Source of the DNA: Haloglomus salinum
GTDB lineage: Archaea > Halobacteriota > Halobacteria > Halobacteriales > Haloarculaceae
NCBI RefSeq assembly: GCF_024298825.1
Contig: NZ_CP101153.1
Span: 2,542,001-2,606,000, forward strand
Length of the DNA stretch: 64,000 bases
Direction of reading: 5' to 3'
Made by a program: the position numbers and the translations under genes. The notes beneath the pieces were generated by a model. It had not been told where the DNA came from. It saw nothing but the letters and a program-made list of their open reading frames with translations, and did no database searches. Positions 8,801-16,573 of the stretch are shown here, piece after piece. The stretch's first letter is position 1. Each line of letters begins with the position of its first letter.

Positions 8801-9238
8801 ATGATGATGAACGCCAACCCCACTGCCGACCGCTCGATCCGCCTCTCCGGGCTGCGCGCTCCGTTCGGGCTCTGGGGCGTGATGGCCGGCCTCGCCGTCG
8901 CGAACGGTATCTTCCGCGAACTCGTCCTCGTCCCCCGCATCGGCGAGTACGCGGGACACGTCCTCAGCACCGGGCTGCTCGTGGGTGCCATCCTCGCCGT
9001 CTCGGCGCTGTACTTCACCCGGACCGGGACCGAGTACTCACGGGCCGAGCTGGCCACCGTCGGCGCCGGCTGGACGCTCCTGACCGTCGGCTTCGAGTTC
9101 CTCGTCGGCTACGCCGAGGGAACGCCCGTGAGCGTGACGCTCGGCCAGTACGACGTGCTCGCCGGGCAGGTGTGGATCGCCGTCCCGCTGACGTTGCTGG
9201 TGGCGCCGTACCTGTTCGGGTGGGTGCTGCGGGGGTGA
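8801..9238 (+). CDS. Small integral membrane protein of unknown function
   Basis: A 145-aa protein with four predicted membrane helices: around residues 20-40, 50-68, 82-98 and 122-142. The middle loop contains TRTGTEYSRAEL, and the last helix ends WVLRG. Three consecutive ATG codons (8801, 8804, 8807) can serve as start; all lie just downstream of a good TATA element. No signal peptide or catalytic motif was recognised. The layout, with short loops and few charged residues in the helices, resembles uncharacterised small haloarchaeal membrane proteins. htpX follows 70 bp downstream with its own promoter. Confidence 0.7.
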   Translation: MMMNANPTADRSIRLSGLRAPFGLWGVMAGLAVANGIFRELVLVPRIGEYAGHVLSTGLLVGAILAVSALYFTRTGTEYSRAELATVGAGWTLLTVGFEFLVGYAEGTPVSVTLGQYDVLAGQVWIAVPLTLLVAPYLFGWVLRG

Positions 9239-9279
9239 GCAGCCTCGGGGTCGGGCGGCCCGCTCACCGACGACGGGGG

Positions 9280-9285
9280 TTATAG
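9280..9285 (+). promoter_or_regulatory. TATA element of htpX
   Basis: TTATAG lies 24 bases before the htpX ATG at 9309, matching leaderless initiation. Confidence 0.5.
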
Positions 9286-9308
9286 TCACCCGCGACCTAC
9301 CCGCAGGT

Positions 9309-10175
9309 ATGGACTGGAAGACCGACTGGGGACTGCGAGGACGGATGTTCCTCACGATGTTCCTGCTGTTCGTCCTCTACATCGTCTTCGTCGGCGTGCT
9401 CGCGGCGCTCGACGTGGGGCTGTTCGCCATCGTCGGGTTCATGGCCCTGTTCTCGCTCGGTCAGTTCTTCTTCAGCGACAAACTCGCGCTCTACTCGATG
9501 GGCGCCAAGGAGGTCAGCGAGGAGGAGTACCCGGAACTGCACGCGATGGTGACCCGGCTCTCCCAGCAGGCCGACCTCCCGAAGCCGAAGGTGGCTGTCG
9601 CCGACAGCCGCGTCCCGAACGCCTTCGCGACGGGTCGCTCGCAGAAGTCCAGCGCCGTCTGCGTGACGACGGGCATCATGCAGCGCCTCGACGAGGAGGA
9701 ACTCGAGGGGGTGATGGCCCACGAACTGGCCCACATCAAGAACCGTGACGTGATGGTGATGACCATCGCCTCGTTCCTCTCGACCATCGCGTTCCTCGTC
9801 GTGCGGTTCGGCATCTACTTCGGCGGCGGCCGGAACCGCAACGGGCAGGTGTTCGTGGCCATACTCGCCTCGCTCGTGGTCTGGATACTCTCGTACGTCC
9901 TCATCCGGGCGCTCTCGCGGTACCGGGAGTTCGCCGCCGACCGCGGCGGGGCCGCCATCACCGGCAAGCCCGCGGCGCTCGCGTCGGCGCTCCTGACCAT
10001 CGACGGCTCGATGGACCGGGTACCCAGCGAGGACCTCCGCGACCAGGCCGAGATGAACGCGTTCTTCATCATCCCCATCCGCTCGGGCGTGGTCGGCCGG
10101 CTGTTCAGCACGCACCCGCCCACGGAGAAGCGGGTGGAGGCGCTCCGAGACCTGGAGCGGGAGATGGAGACCTGA
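9309..10175 (+). CDS. htpX: Zinc metalloprotease HtpX (M48B)
   Basis: Membrane-bound zinc protease that degrades misfolded membrane proteins from the cytoplasmic side. Two helices occupy residues ~15-50. The zinc-binding HELAH (MAHELAHIKNRD) is at about residue 138, followed by two more membrane segments. The third zinc ligand is Glu in YREFAADRGG. The end FSTHPPTEKRVEAL is the family C-terminal signature. Length (288 aa) is typical. The start ATG 9309 follows a TATA element directly. A stress-response gene, pspAB, lies 2.1 kb downstream in the same direction, separated by two exported-protein genes. A second M48 protease is at 39.0-40.0 kb. Confidence 0.93.
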   Translation: MDWKTDWGLRGRMFLTMFLLFVLYIVFVGVLAALDVGLFAIVGFMALFSLGQFFFSDKLALYSMGAKEVSEEEYPELHAMVTRLSQQADLPKPKVAVADSRVPNAFATGRSQKSSAVCVTTGIMQRLDEEELEGVMAHELAHIKNRDVMVMTIASFLSTIAFLVVRFGIYFGGGRNRNGQVFVAILASLVVWILSYVLIRALSRYREFAADRGGAAITGKPAALASALLTIDGSMDRVPSEDLRDQAEMNAFFIIPIRSGVVGRLFSTHPPTEKRVEALRDLEREMET

Positions 10176-10207
10176 CCGGGTGGCTGTCGACGCGTTCGGT
10201 TATCTGG

Positions 10208-10246
10208 AAAAGGCCTTTTTATATGGGCCAATTCGAATATAATTGG
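10208..10246. promoter_or_regulatory. AT-rich palindromes upstream of the Tat beta-propeller gene
   Basis: AAAAGGCCTTTT (10208-10219) is a perfect 12-bp palindrome. Eight bases later CCAATT and AATTGG (10228-10233, 10241-10246) form a 6-bp inverted repeat around a 7-base spacer. Both lie in an AT-rich island of about 90 bp after htpX. The spacing suits an operator or a terminator followed by a promoter; which one is not decided by the sequence. Confidence 0.4.
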
Positions 10247-10334
10247 AAAATTGTAGACTTATAGAACGAATAATCTGATTATGTGTTCAGTTTCGGGGGA
10301 AGACATATGTCGGAGCGGTCGCGTGCTGTGGACC

Positions 10335-11573
10335 ATGCGACCGACACGTCGACGCTTTCTGACGGCGCTCGGGGTGGGTGCGACCGGCCTGGCGGCCGGC
10401 ACGGCGGCCCTTCGGGGAGCGGACGGCGGCGCTCGCGCCGGTGGTGGCACCTGGCCCCAGCCGGGCGCCGACGCCGGGAACACCGGGTTCGTCGCCGAGC
10501 GGGGTCCGCGGACCGGACGGGAACTGTGGCGTCACGAGGCACCTGGGCCGGGCACCGCGCCGCTGGTGGCCGGCGGCCTCGTCCTCCCGCCGAGCGCCCG
10601 ACGACCGCTCGATGTGGCCACCGGTGAGCCGCGCTGGCAGGTCCAGCCGACCCCCACCGGGACCGCCGTCCCCGGTGGCCGTCGGACCCCGTACAACGAG
10701 GTGACGGCCGTTGCCGGGGACGTCGTCCTCGTCCGTGGCGGCGAGACGCTGTACGGCCTCTCGATTGCGGACGGGAGCCGAGAGTGGGCCCACGCGCTCC
10801 CGGGTCCGAACGCCGCCGTGACCGTTGCCGACGGGACGGCGTACGTCTGGACCGGGAACATGAGCCAGTCGGTCATCATCGCGCTGCGGGCCGCCGACGG
10901 GGCGTTCCGGTGGCGCTACCGGACCGACCCGGGTGTCGGCCTCCCGGCGGTCAGCGACGGCACGCTGTTCCTGAATATCGAGGGGCGGGTCACGGCGCTG
11001 GCTCCCGAGAGCGGCGAGGAGCGGTGGTCTGCCGACCCACCCCCGGCCCCACCGACCGCGGCCGAGCAGGCCAGCGGTGAGGACCGCGAGCACGGGTTCG
11101 CACGCTCGCCGGTCGTCGCCGGCGGCACGGTGTACATCGCAGACACGGCCGGCCGGCTCCACGCCCGCTCGGCGGCGGAGGGGCGCGAACTGTGGCGGTT
11201 CACGCCCGAGGAGCGGCCGCCGGCTGCACCCGGCGAGTCCGCGGCCGGCTCCCGCCCCGTCGTCGCTGACGGCACCGTCTACGCCGGGTTCGCGGACGGC
11301 CGCGTCCGTTCGCTCGACGCCGAGACGGGCGAGGAGCGCTGGTCGTTCCGGGCCTGGAACGCCGTCACCGGCACGCCCGCCGTGACCGAGGGGATGGTGT
11401 ACATCGGCGGCAGGGACACGATGGTGTACGCGCTCGACCGGGTGAGCGGCGAGCGGCGCTGGGAGTTCTCGACCGGGAGCGGTGTCACGGGCATCGCAGT
11501 CGCGGGTGGGCGGGCGTACGCGACCACGCGACGTGGCGTCGTCCACGCCCTCGGCCATGGGGGTGGGGCCTGA
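10335..11573 (+). CDS. Tat-exported PQQ-like beta-propeller protein
   Basis: A 412-aa protein starting at ATG 10335 with a twin-arginine signal (RRRFLTALGVG, residues 5-15). Ala/Gly-rich hydrophobic sequence follows, then a mature part with WPQPGADAGNTGF. It contains repeated blades of the quinoprotein/PQQ type: GEPRWQ, GSREWA, GAFRWRY, GEERWS, GRELWRF, GEERWSF and GERRWEF, each after a TVY or LYG strand, so a seven- to eight-bladed propeller is likely. A lipobox is not evident. Such proteins act outside the cell as scaffolds or sensors; quinone binding is not implied. It ends in a TGATG overlap with the next lipoprotein, so the two are translationally coupled. Confidence 0.85.
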   Translation: MRPTRRRFLTALGVGATGLAAGTAALRGADGGARAGGGTWPQPGADAGNTGFVAERGPRTGRELWRHEAPGPGTAPLVAGGLVLPPSARRPLDVATGEPRWQVQPTPTGTAVPGGRRTPYNEVTAVAGDVVLVRGGETLYGLSIADGSREWAHALPGPNAAVTVADGTAYVWTGNMSQSVIIALRAADGAFRWRYRTDPGVGLPAVSDGTLFLNIEGRVTALAPESGEERWSADPPPAPPTAAEQASGEDREHGFARSPVVAGGTVYIADTAGRLHARSAAEGRELWRFTPEERPPAAPGESAAGSRPVVADGTVYAGFADGRVRSLDAETGEERWSFRAWNAVTGTPAVTEGMVYIGGRDTMVYALDRVSGERRWEFSTGSGVTGIAVAGGRAYATTRRGVVHALGHGGGA

Positions 11574-12220
11574 TGCGCCGGCGTGACCTGCTCGCAGGTC
11601 TCGGCGCGATTGTCGGGACTGGGCTCGCGGGCTGTGCCGGGTACTGGGAGGAGGACGTGGCATCCGAGGGCCCCTGGGTCACCGAGTCCGGGCCGGGGCC
11701 GGTCGAGCGCCAGTCCATCCGGTTCCACGAGTCCCGTCGGAACCGCCGGGTCCGCCGGGTCCGGGTAGCCTGGGACGGGGCCGCGAGTGCGGTCCACGTC
11801 ACCGGGCTGATGCAGTACGGGTCGTCGACATGCTCCCGGCCCGGAATCCAGACGGTCCGCTACGACGGCGACGCCGACCGGCTGTTCGTCCGGCTGGCGC
11901 CGACCGAGCGCGACGGCGTCGACACCTGTTCGATGGACCTGGCATCCGACGTGTACCGCGCGACCATCGCGTTCGCGGGGTCGCTGCCGGCGACGGTCCA
12001 CGTGGAGTCGGCGAAGACGTACCGGGGCCGGCGGCTGGGCGGGGACCCGACCACCGTCGAGCGCACGGTGAACCGCGCCGAACAGCGCGAGCTCTGCACG
12101 ACCGACCACCCCGAAGGGAGCGACGCGGCCGAGCGAGCCCACTGGACCTGTCCGGAGCAGTACGTCCGCGCCGCGGAGAGCCACCCGGAGCGGACCCCAA
12201 CGGCCACGCCGGAGGGGTGA
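11573..12220 (+). CDS. Tat/lipobox lipoprotein of unknown function
   Basis: A 215-aa protein whose first bases overlap the stop of the preceding beta-propeller gene (TGATG). The N-terminus MRRRDLLAGLGAIVG has a twin-arginine-type start and ends in a lipobox with the lipid-anchor Cys at residue 21 (GLAGC). The mature part is mixed beta with four further Cys residues (SSTCSRPG, VDTCSMD, ELCTTD, HWTCPEQ), which could pair as disulfides outside the cell. No known domain was recognised. The C-terminal tail is Thr/Pro-rich (HPERTPTATPEG). Coupling to the propeller gene suggests that the two form an exported, membrane-anchored pair. Confidence 0.72.
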   Translation: MRRRDLLAGLGAIVGTGLAGCAGYWEEDVASEGPWVTESGPGPVERQSIRFHESRRNRRVRRVRVAWDGAASAVHVTGLMQYGSSTCSRPGIQTVRYDGDADRLFVRLAPTERDGVDTCSMDLASDVYRATIAFAGSLPATVHVESAKTYRGRRLGGDPTTVERTVNRAEQRELCTTDHPEGSDAAERAHWTCPEQYVRAAESHPERTPTATPEG

Positions 12221-12268
12221 TCGTCACCGGACGACTGAAGCGTCGGGGTGGCGTATCCGGGCGCCAAG

Positions 12269-12883
12269 ATGGGACTCCTCGACACGCTCCGCGAGGCGCT
12301 GGGGATGCGCGCGGAGGCCGACGCCACCCGCTCGGCGAACCCGGACGACCTGTTCGGGATGTCCACCGCGTACGTGACGATGGAGGCCGACCTCGACTAT
12401 CGCTCGACCGGCGACGCCGCGCTCTGCTTCTCCGGCGTCGACTCGACCGATTTCACGGCCGCCGTCCGGGCCATCGAGGATATCCTCGCTGCGGGCGAGG
12501 AGGAGACGGGGACGGCGTTCGACGTGCGCACCGACGGGAAGGGGTACGAGTGGGTGGTACTGCACGACGACGACCCCGAGGACCTCGTGACGAGCGTCCA
12601 CTTCGCAGCCGACGAGCTGGTCGAGCGGGGGTTCGGGTCGCGGCTGCTGGCGGCCGTCTTCGCGTTCGAGCAGCCCGACGAGGACTACACCGCGTACTGG
12701 CTCTACTCCTTCCGCCGGGGCGCGTACTACCCGTTCGTCCCCGACACCGACGGCCGGAAGGAGCGCGTCGAGCGCGCGGAGTTCAAACTGGAGACGGTGT
12801 TGGACGGCGAACTCGAGGTCGAACCCGAGAAGGAGTACTGGTACCCGCTGTGGCCCGACGGTGGGCGGCATCCGTGGGAGTGA
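12269..12883 (+). CDS. pspAB: PspA-associated protein PspAB
   Basis: A 204-aa soluble protein starting MGLLDTLREALGMRAEAD and continuing NPDDLFGMSTAYVTMEA. This is the recognisable N-terminus of the haloarchaeal and actinobacterial PspAB family, linked to the phage-shock (envelope stress) response. The middle has GKGYEWVVLHDDDPEDLV and the C-terminal half YWLYSFRRGAYYPFVP, with no membrane helix or signal. ATG 12269 is chosen over an in-frame codon at 12248. PspAB genes are often near htpX; here htpX is upstream on the same strand but two exported-protein genes intervene. The biochemical role is not established. Confidence 0.8.
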   Translation: MGLLDTLREALGMRAEADATRSANPDDLFGMSTAYVTMEADLDYRSTGDAALCFSGVDSTDFTAAVRAIEDILAAGEEETGTAFDVRTDGKGYEWVVLHDDDPEDLVTSVHFAADELVERGFGSRLLAAVFAFEQPDEDYTAYWLYSFRRGAYYPFVPDTDGRKERVERAEFKLETVLDGELEVEPEKEYWYPLWPDGGRHPWE

Positions 12884-12942
12884 GTTTTCGAGTCGGGTGA
12901 GCCGGGGCAAGACACTTGCCGCGGGCGTCCGCGCCCGGTCGC

Positions 12943-14346
12943 ATGCGCCGCCGCCGCGCGCTCGCCTGTCTCGCGGGCGGGCTGGCCGGACTGGCTGGCT
13001 GTAGCGGGTTCGGGGGCTCGCGTGGCACGCCGGGCTCCGTCGGCGAGCGGCCGGCGACCGACACTGCCGCGCCCGCCCCGTACCGCCCGGGCGAGGTCGT
13101 GACTGTCGGCGACGCCGGGACCTTCGTGTTGCAGGACCCCCGCGTGCAGGAGGCCGTCTTCGACAGCGAGGCGGCAGGGCTTCGGCTCCGGCAGCAGGCG
13201 GGCGTGCAGTTCCTGCTGTTCGACCTCCAGCACCGCGGCGAGGAGTACTACCCGCCGCCGACGCTCCGACTCGACGGCGAGGCCGTGCCGGTCGAACGGT
13301 TCCGGACCCGTGGCGCCGAGCCGTTCGTCGCGCGGGTTCCGGTTCGGGCGGTCGGTCGTGCGACCGTGGCGCTGAACGGCGTCCGCTGGGCCCTCCCGGG
13401 GTCGGTGACCGAAAGCCTCGCACGCCGGCCGCGCTTCCGGGTCCGCGAGGCCGACCTGGTCGCACGTGGCGACGGTGCCGCGCTCTCCCTGACCATCGGG
13501 AACGACGGTGACCGGGACGGCATCTGGCGGGCCGTCGCGAACTCCCGGCAAGTCGACGACGGCGGGGACCCCATCAGCCTGGAGGTCCCCGCCGACGAGA
13601 CGACGACCGAGGACGTGCTGTCGTTCGACCGGCCGCCGGCAGCGGTCGATGTCGCCGACCTCGGGCCCGACGACCGCGTCATCGACCACGGGCCGGACCC
13701 GGAGGGCTCGGTCGGCGAGCCCGTTCCGGTGCCCGGTGTGGGCGACGTGACGCTCACGGCTGCAGGCGTGCAGGAGGCCGTGTTCCGCTCGCACGACGGG
13801 GCGGGGCTCACCGTCCAGCACGACACCGACCGGCAGTACCTCGTCTGCTCGTTCACGGGCGCGACCGGGGGGCTCTCGACACCGACCGTGCGACTGGAGG
13901 GCGAGCCGCTACCCGCCGAGCGGGTCCGGCGGCCGAATCCCGGCCGGCTGGTCGCGGCGGTCGATCTGGCGTTCCAGCGCCTCCGGTCGGCCGAACTCCA
14001 TGCCGACGGCGCACACTGGATACTCCCGAACGAGGTGGCGGAGCACCTCGCGAAGCCGGCCGCGTTCCGACTGCGGGCGGCGGCGTTCGTTTCGGATGGA
14101 GCCGACGGGACCGCGCTCGAACTCACCGTCGAGAACGTGGGGACCCGCGCGGGCGTCTTCCGGGCGCTGGCAGCGCCCGTCGACTCGGACGATGCGGCGA
14201 TACCCCTGACACTGCCGGTCGAGGCGGGCGAACGCCGGACCGGCCTCCCGCTGTCGTTCGAGCGGCCGCCGTCGGCGTACACCTTCGACCCGGAGCCGGC
14301 GGCGACCGACCGCACCATCCGGTACCGCGAGGCCGACGCGGGGTGA
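12943..14346 (+). CDS. Lipoprotein with an internally duplicated domain
   Basis: A 467-aa protein beginning at ATG 12943 with a Tat-like RRRRALACLAGG and a lipobox (GLAGC, Cys at residue 20). A Ser/Thr/Pro linker follows. The mature part is two homologous halves of about 200 residues each. The first has VQEAVFDSEAAGLRLRQQ, the second VQEAVFRSHDGAGLTVQH. Each then contains FL or YL-V-FD/SF, P-TLRLDGE or P-TVRLEGE, and VALNGVRWALP or ELHADGAHWILP. Each half ends with a Leu-Thr-Ile/Val-N-G-type strand and SFERPP or SFDRPP. All-beta adhesin or immunoglobulin-like folds would fit, but no family was recognised. It follows pspAB after 59 bp. The duplication is visible by eye. Confidence 0.72.
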   Translation: MRRRRALACLAGGLAGLAGCSGFGGSRGTPGSVGERPATDTAAPAPYRPGEVVTVGDAGTFVLQDPRVQEAVFDSEAAGLRLRQQAGVQFLLFDLQHRGEEYYPPPTLRLDGEAVPVERFRTRGAEPFVARVPVRAVGRATVALNGVRWALPGSVTESLARRPRFRVREADLVARGDGAALSLTIGNDGDRDGIWRAVANSRQVDDGGDPISLEVPADETTTEDVLSFDRPPAAVDVADLGPDDRVIDHGPDPEGSVGEPVPVPGVGDVTLTAAGVQEAVFRSHDGAGLTVQHDTDRQYLVCSFTGATGGLSTPTVRLEGEPLPAERVRRPNPGRLVAAVDLAFQRLRSAELHADGAHWILPNEVAEHLAKPAAFRLRAAAFVSDGADGTALELTVENVGTRAGVFRALAAPVDSDDAAIPLTLPVEAGERRTGLPLSFERPPSAYTFDPEPAATDRTIRYREADAG

Positions 14347-14389
14347 GCGGACCGTCGCGTTCAATAGGACGGCTCCACACCGAGCGTCC

Positions 14390-15424
14390 GTGCAACGGCT
14401 CCACGCGCGCTACCCGTTCCTGTCCGCCGCCCGCGAGGCCGTGGAGGCGGCGGACGTGGACCTCGTCGCCCTCGTGCAGGAGGGCGGCCCGGCGGTCGAG
14501 CGCGGCGTCGAGCGGGTGCGCCGCGCACTGCTCGAGGGGACCGCCGAGAGCGAGGAGCGCCTGAGCGCGCGCCCGGAACTGCTCTCGTACCCGGTCGCGC
14601 GCGTGCTCGTCTCGCTGGTCGATGCGCCCGGCGCGACCGAGAAGTACGCCCGCGCGGAGGCCGCGCTCGCCCAGCGCCGCTTCACCACCGACTTCCAGGA
14701 GGAGCGCTCGCTCCAGAGCGGCGGCGAGACGCTGTCGCTCCAGCAACTGCTGGCGGATTTCGACCTCTCGGGCGACGTGCGGCCGACGGGCGACGGCCGG
14801 TTCGAGGTCGCCGTCACCGCGTACCTGCGCCTGAGTAGCGGCCTCGACGGGGAACACTGGCGGCTCGTCCGGCGGACGCTACGCGACGGGACGGTCCCCG
14901 TCACGAGCGACGAGCTGGAGACGCTCCTGCGCGAGGCTGTCCGCGAGCGGGTTGCCGACGGCCTCCCGCTGAACGTGCCCGACCCCATCGCCGACGCGCT
15001 GAGCGAGGAGGTAGGCCGCCTGCGGACGGCGGTCGCGGACGCGGACCCACCGCGCTCGTTCGCGGAGTTCGAGGTCGAGGCGCTCCCCCCCTGCGTGGAC
15101 GCGCTCATCGACCGCGCCCGGGACGGGGAGGACCTGCCCGACAACTCCCGGTTCGCGCTCGTCGGGTTCCTCGCCGCGTTCGAGGAACTGGACGCGCACG
15201 ACATCACGGCCGTCTGTGGCTTCGACGACCCCGAGCGGGTCCGCTACCAGCTCGACAGGCTCCGCGACGACCGCGGGGTCGCCTTCGCGCCGCCGTCCTG
15301 CGCGACGATGCAGGCCTACGGGGACTGCGTGAACAAGGACGACCTCTGTGCCGAGATCGTCCACCCGCTCTCCTACTACGCGCGGCGGACCGAGGACGGC
15401 GAGGAGGAAGTCTCCGCGGACTGA
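14390..15424 (+). CDS. priL: DNA primase large subunit PriL
   Basis: Iron-sulfur subunit of the archaeal primase, which with PriS makes RNA/DNA primers for replication. The 344-aa protein starts at GTG 14390 (MQRLHARYPFLSAARE). It has the helical N-terminal domain and then the [4Fe-4S] domain. The four cluster cysteines can be placed in LPPCVDALI, PPSCATMQ, YGDCVNKDD and LC near the C-terminus. The protein ends in an acidic halophile tail. No priS is present in the window. It follows the lipoprotein gene by 43 bp but has no functional link to it. A T5 run (15436-15440) after the stop may end transcription. Confidence 0.9.
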   Translation: MQRLHARYPFLSAAREAVEAADVDLVALVQEGGPAVERGVERVRRALLEGTAESEERLSARPELLSYPVARVLVSLVDAPGATEKYARAEAALAQRRFTTDFQEERSLQSGGETLSLQQLLADFDLSGDVRPTGDGRFEVAVTAYLRLSSGLDGEHWRLVRRTLRDGTVPVTSDELETLLREAVRERVADGLPLNVPDPIADALSEEVGRLRTAVADADPPRSFAEFEVEALPPCVDALIDRARDGEDLPDNSRFALVGFLAAFEELDAHDITAVCGFDDPERVRYQLDRLRDDRGVAFAPPSCATMQAYGDCVNKDDLCAEIVHPLSYYARRTEDGEEEVSAD

Positions 15425-15459
15425 GCGGCAGGCGTTTTTCCGTGACGGCAGCGACGGCC

Positions 15460-15995
15460 GGACCGTCTACGAAGCCCTCGCGCTCTCGACCGGCCGCGAC
15501 TCGCTGCGCTCCTCGGGGCCGGGTCGAGAGCGCTCGCCCTTCGATTCCGCCAGGGGATTGTATATGTCACAGGCGCGGCGTCCCTGCTCTTCCCCGGGTC
15601 GCGCGGCACTCGCGGGCAAGCCGCTCGGCACGCGCTCCCGGCCGGGGGTCGGTTGCTCGGCCGGCCGGTTCCGCAAACAGGAAGCGCGCGGGCGCCCTCA
15701 CTGGCGAACCCGCGAGCGCTAGCGAGCGTGGTGAGCCGCTCTCGGCGCCGGCGCGGGGAGGTCTGGGGACACTAGTGCTCCGCTGGAACCACCACGCCCG
15801 AACGCTCGGCCCAACTGGCCACAGGGCGGGACTGAAAGGGGCCGCCCGGCTCGACCGTTCCCGGGCGACGTAAGCACCGCAGCGAACGTAGTGAGCGAGG
15901 AGCGAAGCGAGCCCCGGAACGTCGAGCCGGCGGGGGCTTTCAACAGGGTTCCATCGCGGTCGTCGCTGCTGTCGCAGGGAGAGCGGGCGGGGTAT
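15460..15995 (+). repeat. Interspersed repeat element A (MITE-like, non-coding)
   Basis: An element of about 490 bp (15460-15950) plus a conserved flank. The left end (CTACGAAGCCCTCGCGCTCT) is an inverted relative of the right end, which reads GACGTAAGCACCGCAG (15867-15882), GAGGAGCGAAGCGAGC and then GGGGGCTTTCAACAGG (15932-15947). The interior holds GCTCGCCCTTCGATTCC, CTTCCCCGGGTCGCGC, GCTGGAACCACCACGC and the 19-bp core at 15824-15842. All of these blocks recur in element C, in the same order when C is read on the minus strand. The long open frames inside contain no recognisable protein, and frames are not kept between copies. Confidence 0.75.
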
Positions 15996-16223
15996 CCGAT
16001 TCCGTCGTTGTCGGTCTCTGGTTCCGCCGTCGCTGTAGTCGCAGCCATCGTGAGAAGCGTCAGTGGTGGTTTTCTCACCGACCGCGCCACGATTTCGATT
16101 TCAACTGTTACCGCCGAGCCTATCGGCATATTCGCAGATATATGACAAAATATCCAATTAACTATCGAAACGTGAACTATGGGGGGAAATGGGCAGAAAA
16201 GAGATGCTGGGTGTGAAGGAGAC
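15996..16223. other. Intergenic stretch with no recognised gene
   Basis: After element A the GC content falls, with an AT-rich patch at about 16130-16200. No gene, RNA or clear palindrome was recognised. The region is the 3' side of the small membrane protein gene on the minus strand. Confidence 0.5.
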
Positions 16224-16412
16224 TCACCTGTACGCGAACGCGGTCCCGACGCCGGCCATCACGAGGACGAAGGCGGCGATGGCGCCGACCAGCATGAGGC
16301 CGTCGATGTTCTTGCCGGAGGACATCCCGACAGCGACGATTCCGGCGGCGAACAGCGCGACGGCGGCGACGGCGACGAGAATCTCGACTATCGTCTCCCT
16401 GTCGGGGGCCAT
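16224..16412 (-). CDS. Small two-helix membrane protein
   Basis: A 62-aa protein starting MAPDRETIVEILVAVAAV. It has two hydrophobic helices (about residues 9-29 and 38-58) joined by a short polar turn, GMSSGKNIDG. The strong TATA element at 16434-16441 lies 24 bases upstream of its ATG, which supports a genuine leaderless gene. Short proteins of this form are common and uncharacterised in haloarchaea. It is divergent from the SWIM-domain gene across a 161-bp spacer. Confidence 0.7.
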   Translation of the reverse strand: MAPDRETIVEILVAVAAVALFAAGIVAVGMSSGKNIDGLMLVGAIAAFVLVMAGVGTAFAYR

Positions 16413-16433
16413 ACAGCGGCGTTCCGCCGGTCA

Positions 16434-16441
16434 ATTAAAAA
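16434..16441 (-). promoter_or_regulatory. TATA element of the 62-aa membrane protein gene
   Basis: TTTTTAAT on the minus strand, 21-28 bases before the ATG at 16412. Confidence 0.55.
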
Positions 16442-16545
16442 GGGCTTCGAAGGCGCTCCCGAGATGCCGGTGCCGCCCGGTCGCGCTCGCCGGGCGGAGC
16501 GGCCGCGCTGTCGGCGTGTTTCACTTCCACCACGCTAGCGCGGGT

Positions 16546-16550
16546 CTTAT
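16546..16550 (+). promoter_or_regulatory. Weak TATA element before the SWIM gene
   Basis: CTTAT, 24-28 bases before ATG 16574. The element is short, and the assignment rests on spacing. Confidence 0.3.
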
Positions 16551-16573
16551 GCCGATAGAAACCCTCGTTTCGG

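Noticed and set aside
15442-15873. A 143-codon open frame in element A
   Set aside because: Short pieces of its translation resemble parts of element C in other frames, which reflects DNA-level repeat identity, not a protein.
15891-16145. An 84-codon plus-strand frame downstream of element A
   Set aside because: The first half is repeat sequence and no start-proximal promoter or motif is present.
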